Source: Fragilaria crotonensis (lineage: Eukaryota > Bacillariophyta > Fragilariophyceae > Fragilariales > Fragilariaceae). From it: DNA of 42,182 nucleotides. Made by a program: the position numbers and the translations under genes. The stretch is from positions 1-42,182 of the forward strand of contig JAKSYS010000556.1 of the NCBI GenBank assembly GCA_022925895.1, in the 5' to 3' direction. Positions 1 through 10,683 of this stretch are shown piece after piece (positions within the stretch are counted from its first letter, which is position 1; each line of letters opens with the position of its first letter). The notes under the pieces were generated by a model. It had not been told where the DNA came from. It did no database searches and saw only the letters and a program-made list of their open reading frames with translations.

Positions 1-264
1 CATTTTGCATGAGCCGAGTACCTGTACTCCAGCACAGTACATAGTGGAACATGTACTTGAAACTCGTACAGTAGTACTCCGAGTACAGTTGGGTTAGAAG
101 CATAACGGTAACAAGCAACATGCAAACATGCAGCATAAAGAAACACCTGCATTCCGCTCTACGGAGTATGTCATACGCGCATTCAACGAGTACCCAGTAT
201 CCAGTATCCATATCTACTTTATAATGTCTACAGTCGTACCGTACTGGCGTATCGAGTATGATAG
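1..264. other. Intergenic, GTAC-rich
   Basis: No gene is seen. The stretch is dense in the palindromic tetranucleotide GTAC (for example AGTACCTGTACTCC and ACAGTAGTACTCCGAGTAC), a texture that recurs in other spacers of this window and is rare in the coding regions and retroelements. Confidence 0.5.
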
Positions 265-515
265 CAACCTTGCCCTTCGCACCGATGATGTTGTGCTTTC
301 TGCCTCCATGAACTCGAAATTGACAGAAATGATGCCATCGCAGCACCAGGTAATCATAACATGCATCACAGTTGCAGCTTCTCTTGTTCAGGGACACTCA
401 TTGGTTGGATCACACCATGTTGTCATCATTGCACATGGAGGTGTCGCAATCTTGCCGAATTGGATTCCAGAGACGTGAAGAATGACATAGGATGCGGTTC
501 ATGGTTTGCCAGTCC
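265..515 (+). pseudogene. Truncated duplicate of the 2OG-Fe(II) oxygenase gene
   Basis: This is a second, shortened copy of the 5' end of the oxygenase gene at 12.35 kb, in the same orientation. From about position 270 to 476 the two DNA sequences match nearly base for base and both encode a hydrophobic leader followed by the residues GSHHV and AHGGVAILPNWIPET. Here a missing T after GAGACG creates a stop at 476-478. Matching sequence fades out by about 515, so the whole catalytic domain is absent. An ATG-initiated reading frame runs from 128 to 478, but its first half has no counterpart in the longer copy and is probably spurious. I take it as a non-functional fragment of a segmental duplication. 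Confidence 0.75.
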
Positions 516-825
516 TTGAATCGATTGCAGTTGGCTACGAGCAACCATCCCATCTCCCTATTTGTGACACTGCAGAACTCGATTTCCTTGCTTTTCCCAG
601 CACAATTGTATCTTCCCACGTGCAGATGTATTGTGTATCGGGATGATGAAGGCTCAGGACCACCAGAAAAGAATGATGCATTTGCTCCGACGTATTACTT
701 TTCCTGAGAGAATGTGGACTGCCTCGCTGCTGCATCTTTCTCAAGTGCTAATCCTACATTTTTATGCGTTGACGTCAGTCGAGCATCCAATCCATAAAGT
801 ACACAACATCATTTGGTTTGCGAAC
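516..825. other. No gene recognised
   Basis: This holds several small open frames with no recognisable similarity. It is presumably the 3' flank of the LRR pseudogene that ends at 826. A TGACGTCA octamer lies at 770-777; nothing ties it to a gene. Confidence 0.4.
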
Positions 826-2991
826 TTAGAGGCGCGTAATGTTCAAGTTGTTAAAGGAATAAACATCGCGATCGAAATCATTTCCCCAGTTGGGATCGAA
901 CTGTGCCGATTCATTACCGTACTTACAATCGGTCGCATTGTTGGGATCACAACACAGGCAACAGGTGCAGCTGATGGTGGCATTGGTAGCATTATTGACA
1001 GCTCCACAATCAGAACGAACAAAGTATGTCGTACGAGTCTCCAATTCCTCACAGAGCAACGCCAAATTTCCAGACAAATTCGGGTTCCCATCCAAAAGAA
1101 GTGCCCCTTTTCCGTAAATGACGAAACGAAATGATGTCGTGTGAGACAATTGTGGTGCAACTGAAAGTGTGGCCCCACGGCACACACGCATATGTCAAGA
1201 CTTACGAAGGGTGGACGCAAATCCCAGTTCTGTCGGAACATTTCCTTTGAACTGGTTGTGGTTCAAGAAAAGGAATACCAAGTTCACCATGTTCCCGATA
1301 ATGGTTGGAATTGTACCGTTGAGCTGGTTGCCATCCAAATCAAGAAGCACTATTCTGTCAAGATCTTTCAACCATGTTGGTAGAAGCTACGAAAGTAGAG
1401 GCATGGAAAACAAGCAGGATAACTCAGAAAAAGGTGGATGTGACATGCAGTGGAAAGTATAAGTTCACGTACCCCAGTTCGTGCCGAGCTCTTGAGACTC
1501 AAATCCACGAGGCTGGTAAGACTTTGGTACTCGTCTGGAATAGAGCCCGCGGTAAAGTTCACACCGGCCATGAAAAGATACGTCAGATCTGTTAATTCAC
1601 CAATCTCCGAAGGCATTCCGCCGGTAAATCGAGTCGATGATAAGTCAAGATGACTCAACTTGGGCAAATTTCGGATGGTTTCGGTGGGGAATGAACCAGT
1701 GATGGGATTGTTGTAGAAAGCCAGGAGTGAGAGGCCGCTATTGGTAGGAATGGAATCGGGAAACTCGGTGAGCAGATTGTTATTGATGTCAAGGATTTCC
1801 AACAAAGGCAACCCCATGAGATGCACTGGCACTGCTCCTTCGAGGAGGTTGCCAGAAACATCAATATTTGAAGGTCGGAAAGATTCTGAAGAAAGGTACT
1901 GTCCACGGTACCAGTGAATCCATTGCGATCGATACATCGCTTAAATTGGTTAGTCCTTCCAACACGCTCAAATCCCCGGTCATGGAGTTGTCGTCGACGG
2001 CGAGAAGAACAAGATTTGTAAGGGAGGCTAGGGAGTCTGGCAGGGATCCGCTGATTTCATTCGATGAGGCTTAAAGAAGTCATCGAAGTCCACTGACCAA
2101 TCCAGCTAGGAATGCTACCGGATATTGTCGAGCCTGAACAATCAATGTAAGTCAACTGCTTCAGATTCTGTAGGGTGCTGGGAAAGAACCCGTCAAGGTA
2201 CTCTTCGTTCAAAAGCATGAGGGTTTCGAGTTCAGCGAGAAGACCCAATTCGGAAGGAAGGCTACCAGCCAGGCCAATTCCAACTGTATGTTCTTGGTTA
2301 GCCGAATTCTCGATCCACATAGTACTGACACAAGCGACAGAAGTGGGCACTTACAAAACTGAAAATACTTGATCCGCTGACTGGTGTGATCGCATGATGC
2401 GCCTTGATCGTAGTAAACTCCCGATAGCTTCACCGCAACGTTCCAGATGCAGCATGAATTATCCGCGCCAAAAAGTTGCTCTGAGCTAACCATTGCTCGC
2501 CATTAAGGGCATAGTAAAGACCGCAAGAGCGTAACGCTCCATCCAAGCGATCGATTCATCCGACGTAGTCTCGGTTGGAACATCAAGTCCCATGGACTCC
2601 GCCAAGAACTCTACAGCTCGGCTCTGTGGGCTGTCCAATTCGCCAAGGATTCTGCGGAAGAGTATCCCTGTTGCACAATCCACGTCTCGATAGCCGCTTT
2701 ACGATTGGACATGACGATGGGGCTCATGGTCGGAGTAGCCTTGTCGATGCCGGTCGGGTCATCAGAATTATTGTTTCTGAACAGCTCGACCGCGAGAGCA
2801 ATAATTGTTACGAACATGACAACGACCATGATGACCAATGCAGGGACTAACCAACGTCGTCCTCGGGGAGGAGACGGAGGAGATTCGGTCACCAACTGAC
2901 GAGCACTTCCTTCGACAGGGAGGTCGCCCTCGATGCTCACACTCCCAGCATTAGTAAGAGATCCAGCCTCCAATTCTTTAGGGTTGACCAT
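826..2991 (-). pseudogene. Membrane-anchored leucine-rich-repeat protein, frameshifted
   Basis: It reads from ATG at 2991 (MVNPKE). A polar N-terminus of about 60 residues is followed by one membrane segment (LVPALVIMVVVMFVTIIALAV), then a cap region (SPQSRAVEFLAE, RYALAVF), several LRRs of the plant-type GxIPxxIGxLxxL pattern (AGSLPSELGLLAELETL, GTIPTIIGNMVNLVFLFL), and a C-terminal Cys cluster (SCTCCLCCD) before TAA at 826. This architecture is typical of the large LRR family of pennate diatoms. Two short introns are likely: one at about 1369-1469 (GTACGT...CGTAG) and one ending TTTCAG near 1165. Continuity requires changing frame near 2625, 2505, 2465, 2290 and 1930 with no splice sites to explain it, so the gene is probably dead. 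A family role in surface recognition is inferred only. Confidence 0.8.
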
Positions 2992-3612
2992 CGTTCCAAC
3001 TTTATCAGAATTCCACCAGATAGAAATGTTGAGTAATATGATCGTGCGAATGAAACTCGCACTGATACAATCATGTGTATCGCAACTCGCAAGTATCAAT
3101 CGACCATGCCTTCACTAAGTCGTATACTAGTACCTGCTACAGTAATACGCATGTAGGGAGCCAGTGTATGTCCACTAATCGAGCCGGCCATCACCTGCAT
3201 TACTGTACGGTAGTACTGTCTTCTACTGAGTACTGGTACGGTGTTGGGTACTTCTCTCTGCAGAGGAGCATCCTGAGATTCGTATGTAAAGTCGACGTGA
3301 AATTTAATCTCTAGAGTATATTTCAGGGAGTCGATTTTTTTCGAAAGCTCGATCGGCTCGATTAGGGGACATACACGGGCTCCCTAAATTCATGAAACAA
3401 ATAAAGCCACCATGTAGGGCATAGCATATTCCCAAGTAGAAAAAACTCCGTGCTGTCGCCGTCTTAAAACGGAGGACTCGCGGTATTCTGAAGGTAGAGT
3501 ATCAAGTAACACTAAAAAGTGTTAAAAAGCACAAGTACAATCAACAACAGCTGAACTAACATTAAGATTGGGATTGAGGAGTCTCTTAAGCCCAAAAGGG
3601 GGCATCCGCCAT
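2992..3612. other. Intergenic, GTAC-rich
   Basis: This is the upstream side of the LRR pseudogene. It is rich in TAGTAC/GTACTG motifs between about 3120 and 3250. No gene, intron pattern or RNA structure is recognised. Confidence 0.4.
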
Positions 3613-4230
3613 TTTGCATGAAAACCAGCACAAAGAAGAGTCGATCCGAGCAGCTGCAGCACAGGCACAGCGTCGCAAGGATGAAGAAGTATGTACTGCC
3701 AAGGCTGAAGCACGTCGCGGCTGAGGCCAAGAAGGCTGCTGCCGTTGCTGCAGCGGAGAAACAGCGCCTGGCGGAGGCTGCTGCTAAGGAACGACGTCGC
3801 GAACAAGAAGGCAGGCAACAGAGCTCTGCTCCCGACAGGCGCAGCATGAAAGCGATTCGAAAAATGCAGCCGAATGGCTGCGTTGGTTCAGAAATGTTGA
3901 CAAGAGGAAGAACACGCCAAGGATGCTGAAGCGGAAGCACGTTGTCGCGAACAAGCTGAGGCAAAGAAAGCGGCGGAAGTTGTGCTGGCTCAATGGTCGT
4001 CAGCAAAAAAGAACGTGCGGCTTAGGCTCCTGAAGCAGAAGCGGTCGTCATGAACAGGTGGGCGAGATGAAGAAGGCCGCTATATGTGGTGCAGCTGAGC
4101 GTCATCGTAAAGAGACAGAGCGCGAGGCTTCAAGAAGCTGCTGAGAGGCGACGGCAGCAGGAGAAGGAGCAACAAAGAAAGGCCGAGAAACGCAGGCATT
4201 GCAAAGAAGCTGCTCCCGCGTAGGAGGTCC
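3613..4230 (+). pseudogene. Decayed Ala/Glu/Lys/Arg-rich coiled-coil protein
   Basis: Successive frames read as one strongly charged helical protein: AAAQAQRRKDEEVCTAKAEA, then AAEAKKAAAVAAAEKQRL with EAAAKERRREQE, then KDAEAEARCREQAEAKKAAE, then AERRRQQEKEQQRKAEKR. The same biased composition jumps between the three forward frames with stops between, so this is a fossil of a low-complexity coiled-coil gene or exon. The longest surviving frame is 3618-3929. Such sequence has no specific family signature, and composition alone cannot give a function. Neither end of the original gene can be fixed. Confidence 0.5.
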
Positions 4231-4949
4231 TCCAACGAGCGTTCCCAAGATCAAGGAAGGGAGATCGGCGGGCATGATATCATCCGAACGGTGTGTGGTA
4301 ACGAGACCGCCCATATGATTCGGCAGCAGTCGCCAATGGCATCGTCGATGTTCGTTGCGGCGTTGCGCTCAAATATTCTGACCTGGAGTCTGGAGTACTT
4401 GTGGTCTCAGGGTACTGTAATTCACCCACTGGTAGAGCTAGTATTGCAATACGTAGAAGAGTACTGGGAAAAAGTTGCATCTGTTCCATATACGAAGCAC
4501 GTAAATATACCAGGTGCAAACAGATGTTGAAGAGCCCAAAATGCTGGTTATCTACTATCGTTTGCAGTTGATATGCCCCACGCAAACGCACAGAAAACGT
4601 CATCATAATTCCTATTATGCAACGTAGTACCAGTTGCTAATTAATCCGCAAGATCCGTGATTCCTATTGGATAGTACAACACCGGTTGTATTTCCGAAGT
4701 AATACCAGAGTACCGCAAGCTATTATTTGCGTATACTATTGTGTCAAATATGCATCTATCCTGGATAGAATATCTATCATACGACTATACTACCTGGTAC
4801 AGTACTACTAGCTAGCTAGCTATTGACTATTGACAAAGAGAATTGATGTGGTGGTCTGTGTCTTTAGCCTGATCCAAACGCTGCAACATTCAATTGTTCT
4901 CCCCTGAAACCGTCAAAACGTCAAAACTGTTTCTCTATCGCGTAGGGTG
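4231..4949. other. No gene recognised
   Basis: Only short open frames are seen. It contains GTAC-rich runs (4390-4480, 4680-4810) and a short GCTAGCTAGCTAGC microsatellite near 4810-4825. Confidence 0.4.
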
Positions 4950-4960
4950 GTATGGTACAG

Positions 4961-4975
4961 TACCGTATTTCTTGG
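4961..4975. repeat. Short dispersed repeat, partial copy
   Basis: TACCGTATTTCTTGG is a diverged forward copy of the repeat at 5355 and 5695. It lies next to a run of GTACTGTAC motifs. Confidence 0.5.
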
Positions 4976-5281
4976 TATTTTGTACTGTACCCCCCAAATG
5001 TACAGTACATCGGGTAGTACAGGTCACCGAGAAAAAAAACGATGTCTACGACCAGTGAAAAACTTGAAAACAAACTTGAAAACAAAGATTTAAACTTATA
5101 TCGCTTGATCATTAAAGTAATTCATGTAATAATAGGCTTCGGCATGAAGAATCAAAATGACCTGACGTTTCAGCAAAATTCAAGAATTTGCTCTGCTAAA
5201 GGATCTAAAAAGGGCTCACTTTTGGAGTTCGAGTGGGTCAAAAATGTACATCGATTTTCGCAAGGCAGAGAATCCTAGGTA

Positions 5282-5301
5282 CAAAATTCCGAGAAATACA
5301 G
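5282..5301. repeat. Short dispersed repeat, inverted diverged copy
   Basis: CAAAATTCCGAGAAATACAG matches the inverted form of the repeat at 5355 with three substitutions. With the 5355 copy it could form a hairpin with a loop of about 50 nt. Confidence 0.55.
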
Positions 5302-5354
5302 GGAGTACATCAAAATCTACACCCTGCAGCCCGGAGTCAAGTTTATACTGGCTC

Positions 5355-5376
5355 TACCGTATTTCTCGGAGATTTG
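5355..5376. repeat. Inverted repeat, left arm (22 bp)
   Basis: The 22 bases starting TACCGTATTTCTCGG are the exact reverse complement of 5695-5716. The arms are 318 bp apart. Confidence 0.85.
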
Positions 5377-5694
5377 AAATTTCACATTCCTGTACTCACC
5401 ACCCCAAAATATTGTACATTTCGAACCACTCGACTCAAAAATTCCAATTTTTATCCGATTTTTATCCTTCGGCAGAAAATCCTGCATTTCATTGAAACGT
5501 CAGGTCATTTGAATTCCACTTGCTGAAAGCTAGCTATGCATGTATAACTCTAATAATCAGAAGACAAGTTTAAATATTCACTTTCCGTCGTTTCATTTGC
5601 CAGCGCAACATTATTTTTCACGGATTCCTTTATCCATCTGACATTTTTGATGAACATTTGGGATTCTGGCACCCTCGATGTACATTTGTGGGTA

Positions 5695-5716
5695 CAAATC
5701 TCCGAGAAATACGGTA
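5695..5716. repeat. Inverted repeat, right arm (22 bp)
   Basis: This is the exact reverse complement of 5355-5376 and is followed by GTAC motifs. The pair could be the ends of a small non-autonomous element, or two dispersed copies of a family that happen to be inverted. The sequence between them encodes nothing recognisable. Confidence 0.85.
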
Positions 5717-5907
5717 GTACCTCCTACTAGTAGTACCAGTAAAATGCGAAAACAACTGCCGTACCTGCCGGTAAAGACCAATTGTGGTGATCTCTGCATG
5801 GCTGGTTTGCTCATCCTGCGACTGCATATCGTAGAGGCACGTAGACTCAGTAATCTAAAATTTAGTTGACGCACCATCATCCCATCAAACCCGATCCACA
5901 CCCAGCT

Positions 5908-6790
5908 TTATTCTTCTGACACCTCTTTCGTCTTCATTTGGAAGATACCGTTCTCCAGTTGAGGTACATATCCATTCACAAAGCCGGCGTCAAAGTAATT
6001 GCAGCCTTGTGGGTTTTTAATGCCTTGACAAGACGCCTCATGCAAGGGGTAACCTATGTTGGTGGTGTGCCATCGGCATTCTTCTTGTTCTTGCTCTATA
6101 AAGGGAATAGTATGCACAAGTGTAAGCCCTGCTCGGCCGTCTCGAAAGCTTTCTGCACGGTCTCAGTTTGAAAATATCCCTGCTTGCTGTGCATTTAACA
6201 ACTAATCCTTTGAAAGCATCTTTGCTCTTTTAAAATGCAATGGCTTACTTTCAAAGCCCGTTTGTCACTCCCCAGCTGTATTTGATGCCTTCAACCAGCT
6301 AACTCTGCATAAAATTTTGGCAAAATAATGACCAAAACACCAAGCTCATCCCCAACATGTTGGAGCACAGTCATCTCCTCTGCAAAATCCATAGAGATTG
6401 CCATCAGAACCCTTAAACTCCACTCCTCCGCACCCTCAAATACTTCACCATCGTTGTCAGTTGCTGGATCCCTGGTGTATTTTTCAAGATTTGCTTCATT
6501 GATCCATCCCCTTGTTTCCCAAAGGACCTACAAAAGGCCCTTTGGTTGCCCCTGGTAGCCTTTCTTTTCTTGTGTTCATATGATTTTGATGTCAACATTG
6601 TTTGTTTTTGCAAGTTCTTGCAATTCCACAAGTCAATATTGGCGTCGCTCAATTCAAGAGATTGAGAGGACCAAGTTCTGTTTTGAGTTCAGAAATTGTC
6701 TTGTTCCTGGTCCGAGGATTACAGGCAGAGGTGGAGTATTGATCTTGGCGGTTGAGTCTTCTCTTGGACAGTCATATAAATGAATTTGAA
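5908..6790 (-). pseudogene. DDE transposase, C-terminal fossil
   Basis: The minus strand reads almost continuously as the C-terminal part of the transposase family seen at 33.8-36.9 kb. It gives GYQGQPKGLL, a stop (TAG, probably from CAG), VLWETRGWINEANLEKYT, EEWSLRVLMAISMDF, AEEMTVLQHVGDELGVLV and LPKFYAELAG; a frameshift at about 6290 follows, then EGIKYSW and DAFKGLVVKCTA. The 33-kb copy has PKGLLQVLGERGLIER, YSLRSLLGNCRDFKEEE, GTQLGVTVLLTPKFHAELAG and EGIEYSW in the same order. The catalytic core is missing, and no terminal inverted repeats were found here. It is an old, truncated insertion. Confidence 0.8.
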
Positions 6791-7035
6791 CTAATTATAA
6801 GGGTTTTCACTGTGTTGACCGAGGCCATCACTGTGTACCTCTTCCGGCGGAAAACTCGCGAGAAGTACTGTTATTGTATCTAAGTCATGCACCAAATAAT
6901 CAATAATGTAAGCCATGGAGGATGACTGGGGTGGGAAGAGCCTGTGGAAGTGTGTCCGCACAGTAGTAGACTGGGTTCTGAGGCAGTAGGAAGGACAGTA
7001 GCCTGGTAGACCAGGAGTTGGTAGGTTTCTGTAGT
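6791..7035. other. No gene recognised
   Basis: Spacer between the transposase fossil and the minisatellite; nothing supportable is seen. Confidence 0.4.
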
Positions 7036-7250
7036 CAGTTTGTTGGTAGTCAGTAGGTCGGTGTCAGTATGTTGGCTGTCAGTAGTTTGATAGTCGGTCG
7101 GCGGTGGATAGCCAGTAGGTCGGTTGTCAGTAGGTCGAAAGTCAGTAGATTGATGGTCAGTAGGTTGGTAGCCGGTATGTTGGCAATCAGTATGTCGGTA
7201 ATTGGTCAGTTGGTAGTCAGAAAGTCGGTGCAAGTAGTCATTAGTCGGGT
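7036..7250. repeat. Degenerate 15-bp minisatellite
   Basis: About 13 head-to-tail units resemble GTTGGTAGTCAGTAG / GTCGGTTGTCAGTAG, mostly 15 bp with a few length variants (14 and 18 bp). Because the unit is a multiple of three, the minus strand stays open and would read as a Thr/Asp/Gln/Pro pentapeptide repeat (PTDNR, PTDHQ, HTGYQ). I regard the resulting 186-residue frame (6880-7440) as a by-product of the repeat and not a gene. Confidence 0.8.
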
Positions 7251-9109
7251 CGATTTGTCGGTATGGTAGGGCGTTTGTCAATAGTCGGCGTTCGGTAGAT
7301 ATACATAGTGAGACGGTGTTCAAAAGGACAGTACTCAGAGGATCGGTGTATACGACGGTGTTCGGGCGATGGAGGTGCATGAAAACAGGGAAATATGTAA
7401 GAAGGGTGGATCGGCTCTGTAGAAAACATACCAGGTACATACGTAGAACGAGAATTTCATTTGTGAAACAGAGTCATCTTCACTTTGAAATTTCTCTGTA
7501 CCCTGATGTTCAATTGTCAAGATTCTTGTGAGGACATCATTGTGCTGGTCAAGAGAACAGGTAGCAATGGACGAAAATAAACGAGAGGGGTTGGGGAGCC
7601 CCTCTTTGATCATTGTTCGGTGTGCTCTAATCGGTGTAGAGAGACAGAAAACGGACGACGGACGGAAAGGTATTACAAAAACTCAGAACGAAAAAATGTG
7701 TCTCTTGGACAGTCATCCAGAACGGCGCAGCATCGCCAGGTTTGAAGACAAACGATTGTGTGTCACCGACATTAATGGTACGTTTAAATTGACTCACGCA
7801 TTCTTGGTTGCATTCCTCCGAACCTTCGGTTCATAGCTAATATAGGCATCCAACCTGTTTGCCACTCTTTGCATGTCATTGGGAGGATCGAACAAGACAA
7901 GGGCAAAGTCAAACTGCTGAGGAAGATAAATAAACGGAATCAACATAGTCTTTAATTGAATGGTCATATGATTACATGTCCAATATCCTCCTCATTATTT
8001 GTTCCCAGTTCAAAATTTGACAACAAATGGAGTTTGCTTTAAGTCCTTCTGCTTTGAAGCTTGACCATGGATTGCTATGCTGCATTGACATCAACGTAAG
8101 TTTTTCCGCGACGAGCTTCATTGATATCCTCCAATTGAACTCTACTAATCTGAACCCTGCAACCAGTCTCACGCAATTAAAAGGCGGACATCATGAGACT
8201 CTTAAGACATCTGTCTTCGAAGAAGGGCGCGTTGACTTTCTGGTCCACCCCGTTGTCAACTTCCTAGTAAGAATTGACTACTGCAGTAGACGCCCGTCCT
8301 GGCCAAAGATCATGAGCGGCTTGACAGCACCTGGCATGCCTCACACTCAAATTCTTCCAAAGGAACCGAAACTCATTGTCATGGACATCAACACTGACAT
8401 TATGCTGTGGTGACTGGTGACAAGATGGGAATGGGTGACACAGCCAGAATCCAGAATGCAGACATGAGGTGCTTGAGAATCGTCACGTGTAGAATGATGT
8501 GTAGTAGTGTGTACTCCTGGAGTCCAGAGTATCAATTTCACTGTCATATCACTACTGCAATGATTCATACAGTAGTCGTACTTCCCATTTGACCCTACTA
8601 GGTACCAAGTACAAATTCATCGTACTCGTCGGTATGAGGAAGGGTCAAATTTTATCCCCACCTTAACTTTATATTAACCCCCAATAAAGAATGCTTTCTT
8701 TGGAAAATCTTGAAAAATCTCTCTTGTACCCACAATCCCACAATATTGAATGCAGTTAGCAGGACACAATTGCCACACACAACGCAAAATTCGGCTTATG
8801 CGTCGCTTGCAGGCACCCGGGATTCCTTTGCGGGTGCAAGAAAATCGCCAATTCTGGCCAATTTCGTGTGTCCGTAAAGCAATCTCAAGAGTCTGCGAGG
8901 AGATCATGTACAATGTTTTCATCCAATAGGAGCACTTGGAGAGCACATTTGAATTCTAATTTGACATGTCACTCTTTGAATTCACTCGAGCAGCTGTCTT
9001 GCTTGTTTTCTGTTGTCTCACTTTGTCAAAGTTGACCATTGTGGACGTCGTTCAACATGGTCACACAGCAGGCTCCGGTAGCTGGCTCTCTTCTCTCTTG
9101 TTCAATTTA
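7251..9109. other. Long stretch with no recognised gene
   Basis: ATG-initiated frames occur at 7528-7836 (+, 102 residues) and 8027-8413 (+, 128 residues, MEFALSPSALKLDHG). Neither shows a family motif, a signal peptide or obvious composition bias, and no splice structure extends them. GTAC motifs are dense at 8510-8640. The stretch may hold further unrecognised transposon remains. Confidence 0.35.
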
Positions 9110-9140
9110 AAAGACATCTGCTGATGCAGCAGATGTCTTT
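9110..9140. repeat. Perfect 14-bp-arm palindrome (hairpin)
   Basis: AAAGACATCTGCTG, a 3-nt spacer ATG, then CAGCAGATGTCTTT forms a perfect stem of 14 bp. It lies just upstream of the Harbinger relic. It may be a remnant of a transposon end or a chance regulatory hairpin. Confidence 0.8.
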
Positions 9141-9149
9141 GGCTTTCTT

Positions 9150-10557
9150 TTTGATGATAAGAACGATGCTGATGATAGATGTCTTTTACTTGATGGACAC
9201 GACAACGACGATGACAATTTAGCCTAGCAGCAGTTGGCCGTATGCCTTCGTGTTGCGTCTAATCGCGCGGGTCGAATGTCTCCAATCATAGCACCGCGCA
9301 GCACGTAAAATAGATTTCAAGTTTTTATGGCGCACTGAGTATATTGTTGATGATGTTGAAGAGGATGAAGCACCAGCAACGCCACCACCGGTTAGAAAGC
9401 AGACCAACTTATGCAAGCCAAGGAAACCACAAGCAAAGAGCACATGGTCAAGATACTTTTTGATGCCCACACTCCAAGTAACTTACATCATCAAACTATA
9501 TGGAAGAGATGCCAGAAGCTTTGAAGATTATTCTGAGTTCCTTGTGATCTCTTTGTTGTGTTGGTGGGCCTTTGCAAGAAAAGGTGGTGGACGGATTGGA
9601 CGCTGAAAAATTTGACGCCACAGGCACCACGCTCACGTCCAATCCCAACAAAATGAAGGTTCTCGGGGCGGTGTACATCCTGGGAGGAACTGGTGCTACT
9701 CAGCACCATGTTGGGTTGCAAACAAACTTGCTTTAGTGAGGAGGTTCATTGTTGCACCTTTGGCGTGGATTGTCAAAATGTCTTTGATTCAGAAGGAGTA
9801 CATTTTCATGCCGACAAATGATGAACAATTTGATTGCTGTTGTTGGTAAGTATCCAACACGGGGCTTTGCACGTCGTGGTGGTGGAGATTTATGTAGGCT
9901 GGGACAAGTGTCCCAGTATGAACCAGAACATGCACTCAGGCAAGGAGGGTTTCCATTGATTGCCTGATATGAAGTCAGTGCATTTCTTGCAAGTTTGTTC
10001 ACCAGTCTATTTCAGATGGACAACCTGGGACCAGAAATAACAATCGTATTGTCAGTAATGATGATTTGGTCTTTCCACTGTTGAGGAAACGGATGGCTGC
10101 AGTCCAAAGCCTGGAAAGCAGCTTATCCTGACGGACAACATGGTGTTTTTTGTGTATATTCGATTTGTGACGAGGCTGGTATCCTCGCCGCAGTGGTGAA
10201 GTGGTGTCGAAAGATAGAGTCCGTGCAAAGAGACATTTAAAGAGTCTTTGGGATTTTCAAGGCTAGGTTTACGTTTTCAAGAATTTCAACAGCTTGAAAC
10301 ACCATTCAGCCATTGATAAATCTTTTGTCACATGTTGTATTTGCACAACATGCATGTTGTTTGAGTCAGATGGATGGTTGGATCCCAACATACCACCTTT
10401 CCTGGCAGATTCGAGGAAAGATTGTCGAAGAAAATTGGCACCATTTAGCTATCGGAATAAATGGAACGTACCTCTGGCATTTGTAATCGAGTCGAGGATG
10501 ACGCCAGCATCACCACCAATGAAATACGTTAAAGAAGGATGCATGGGCAACGAATAG
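9150..10557 (+). pseudogene. PIF/Harbinger-type transposase relic
   Basis: The C-terminal half carries the signature of the Harbinger DDE nuclease (DDE_Tnp_4). It reads YVGWDKCPSMNQNMHSGKEG then FPLIA and YEVSAFLA, later WCRKIESVQRDI, a stop, RVFGIFKARF, and in another frame KNFNSLKHHSAIDKSFVTCC and LFESDGWLDPN. In the family these correspond to the GKEG-P block, the ESV+KDVE-FG-LK+RF block and the CC-LHN-LLE-DG block. The N-terminal part (9150-9720) is acidic then basic and matches less clearly. Stops and frameshifts are spread throughout, and the HN of the CC-LHN block is altered. The element is dead, and I could not define its ends. Confidence 0.75.
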
Positions 10558-10683
10558 GGCAAAAGTAATTGCAGCACTGGTTGACCATCATCAGTTTGGT
10601 ACGGTTAATAGGACAACAAACATTAATTACTAGAAGATCGAAAATGGTCACCAGCACACCAGTTTAATTGTAGTAGAAATGTA

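Noticed and set aside
770-777. TGACGTCA as a CRE-like regulatory site (also 37106 and 39230)
   Set aside because: Three copies in 42 kb is only modestly above chance, and two lie in or beside dead elements; only the one at 39230 sits plausibly upstream of a gene.
6880-7440. 186-residue minus-strand frame with PTD repeats
   Set aside because: It is produced by the 15-bp minisatellite; no ATG context or domain outside the repeat.
8027-8413. 128-residue ATG-initiated frame
   Set aside because: No motif, conserved neighbour or splice structure; length is within chance for this base composition.
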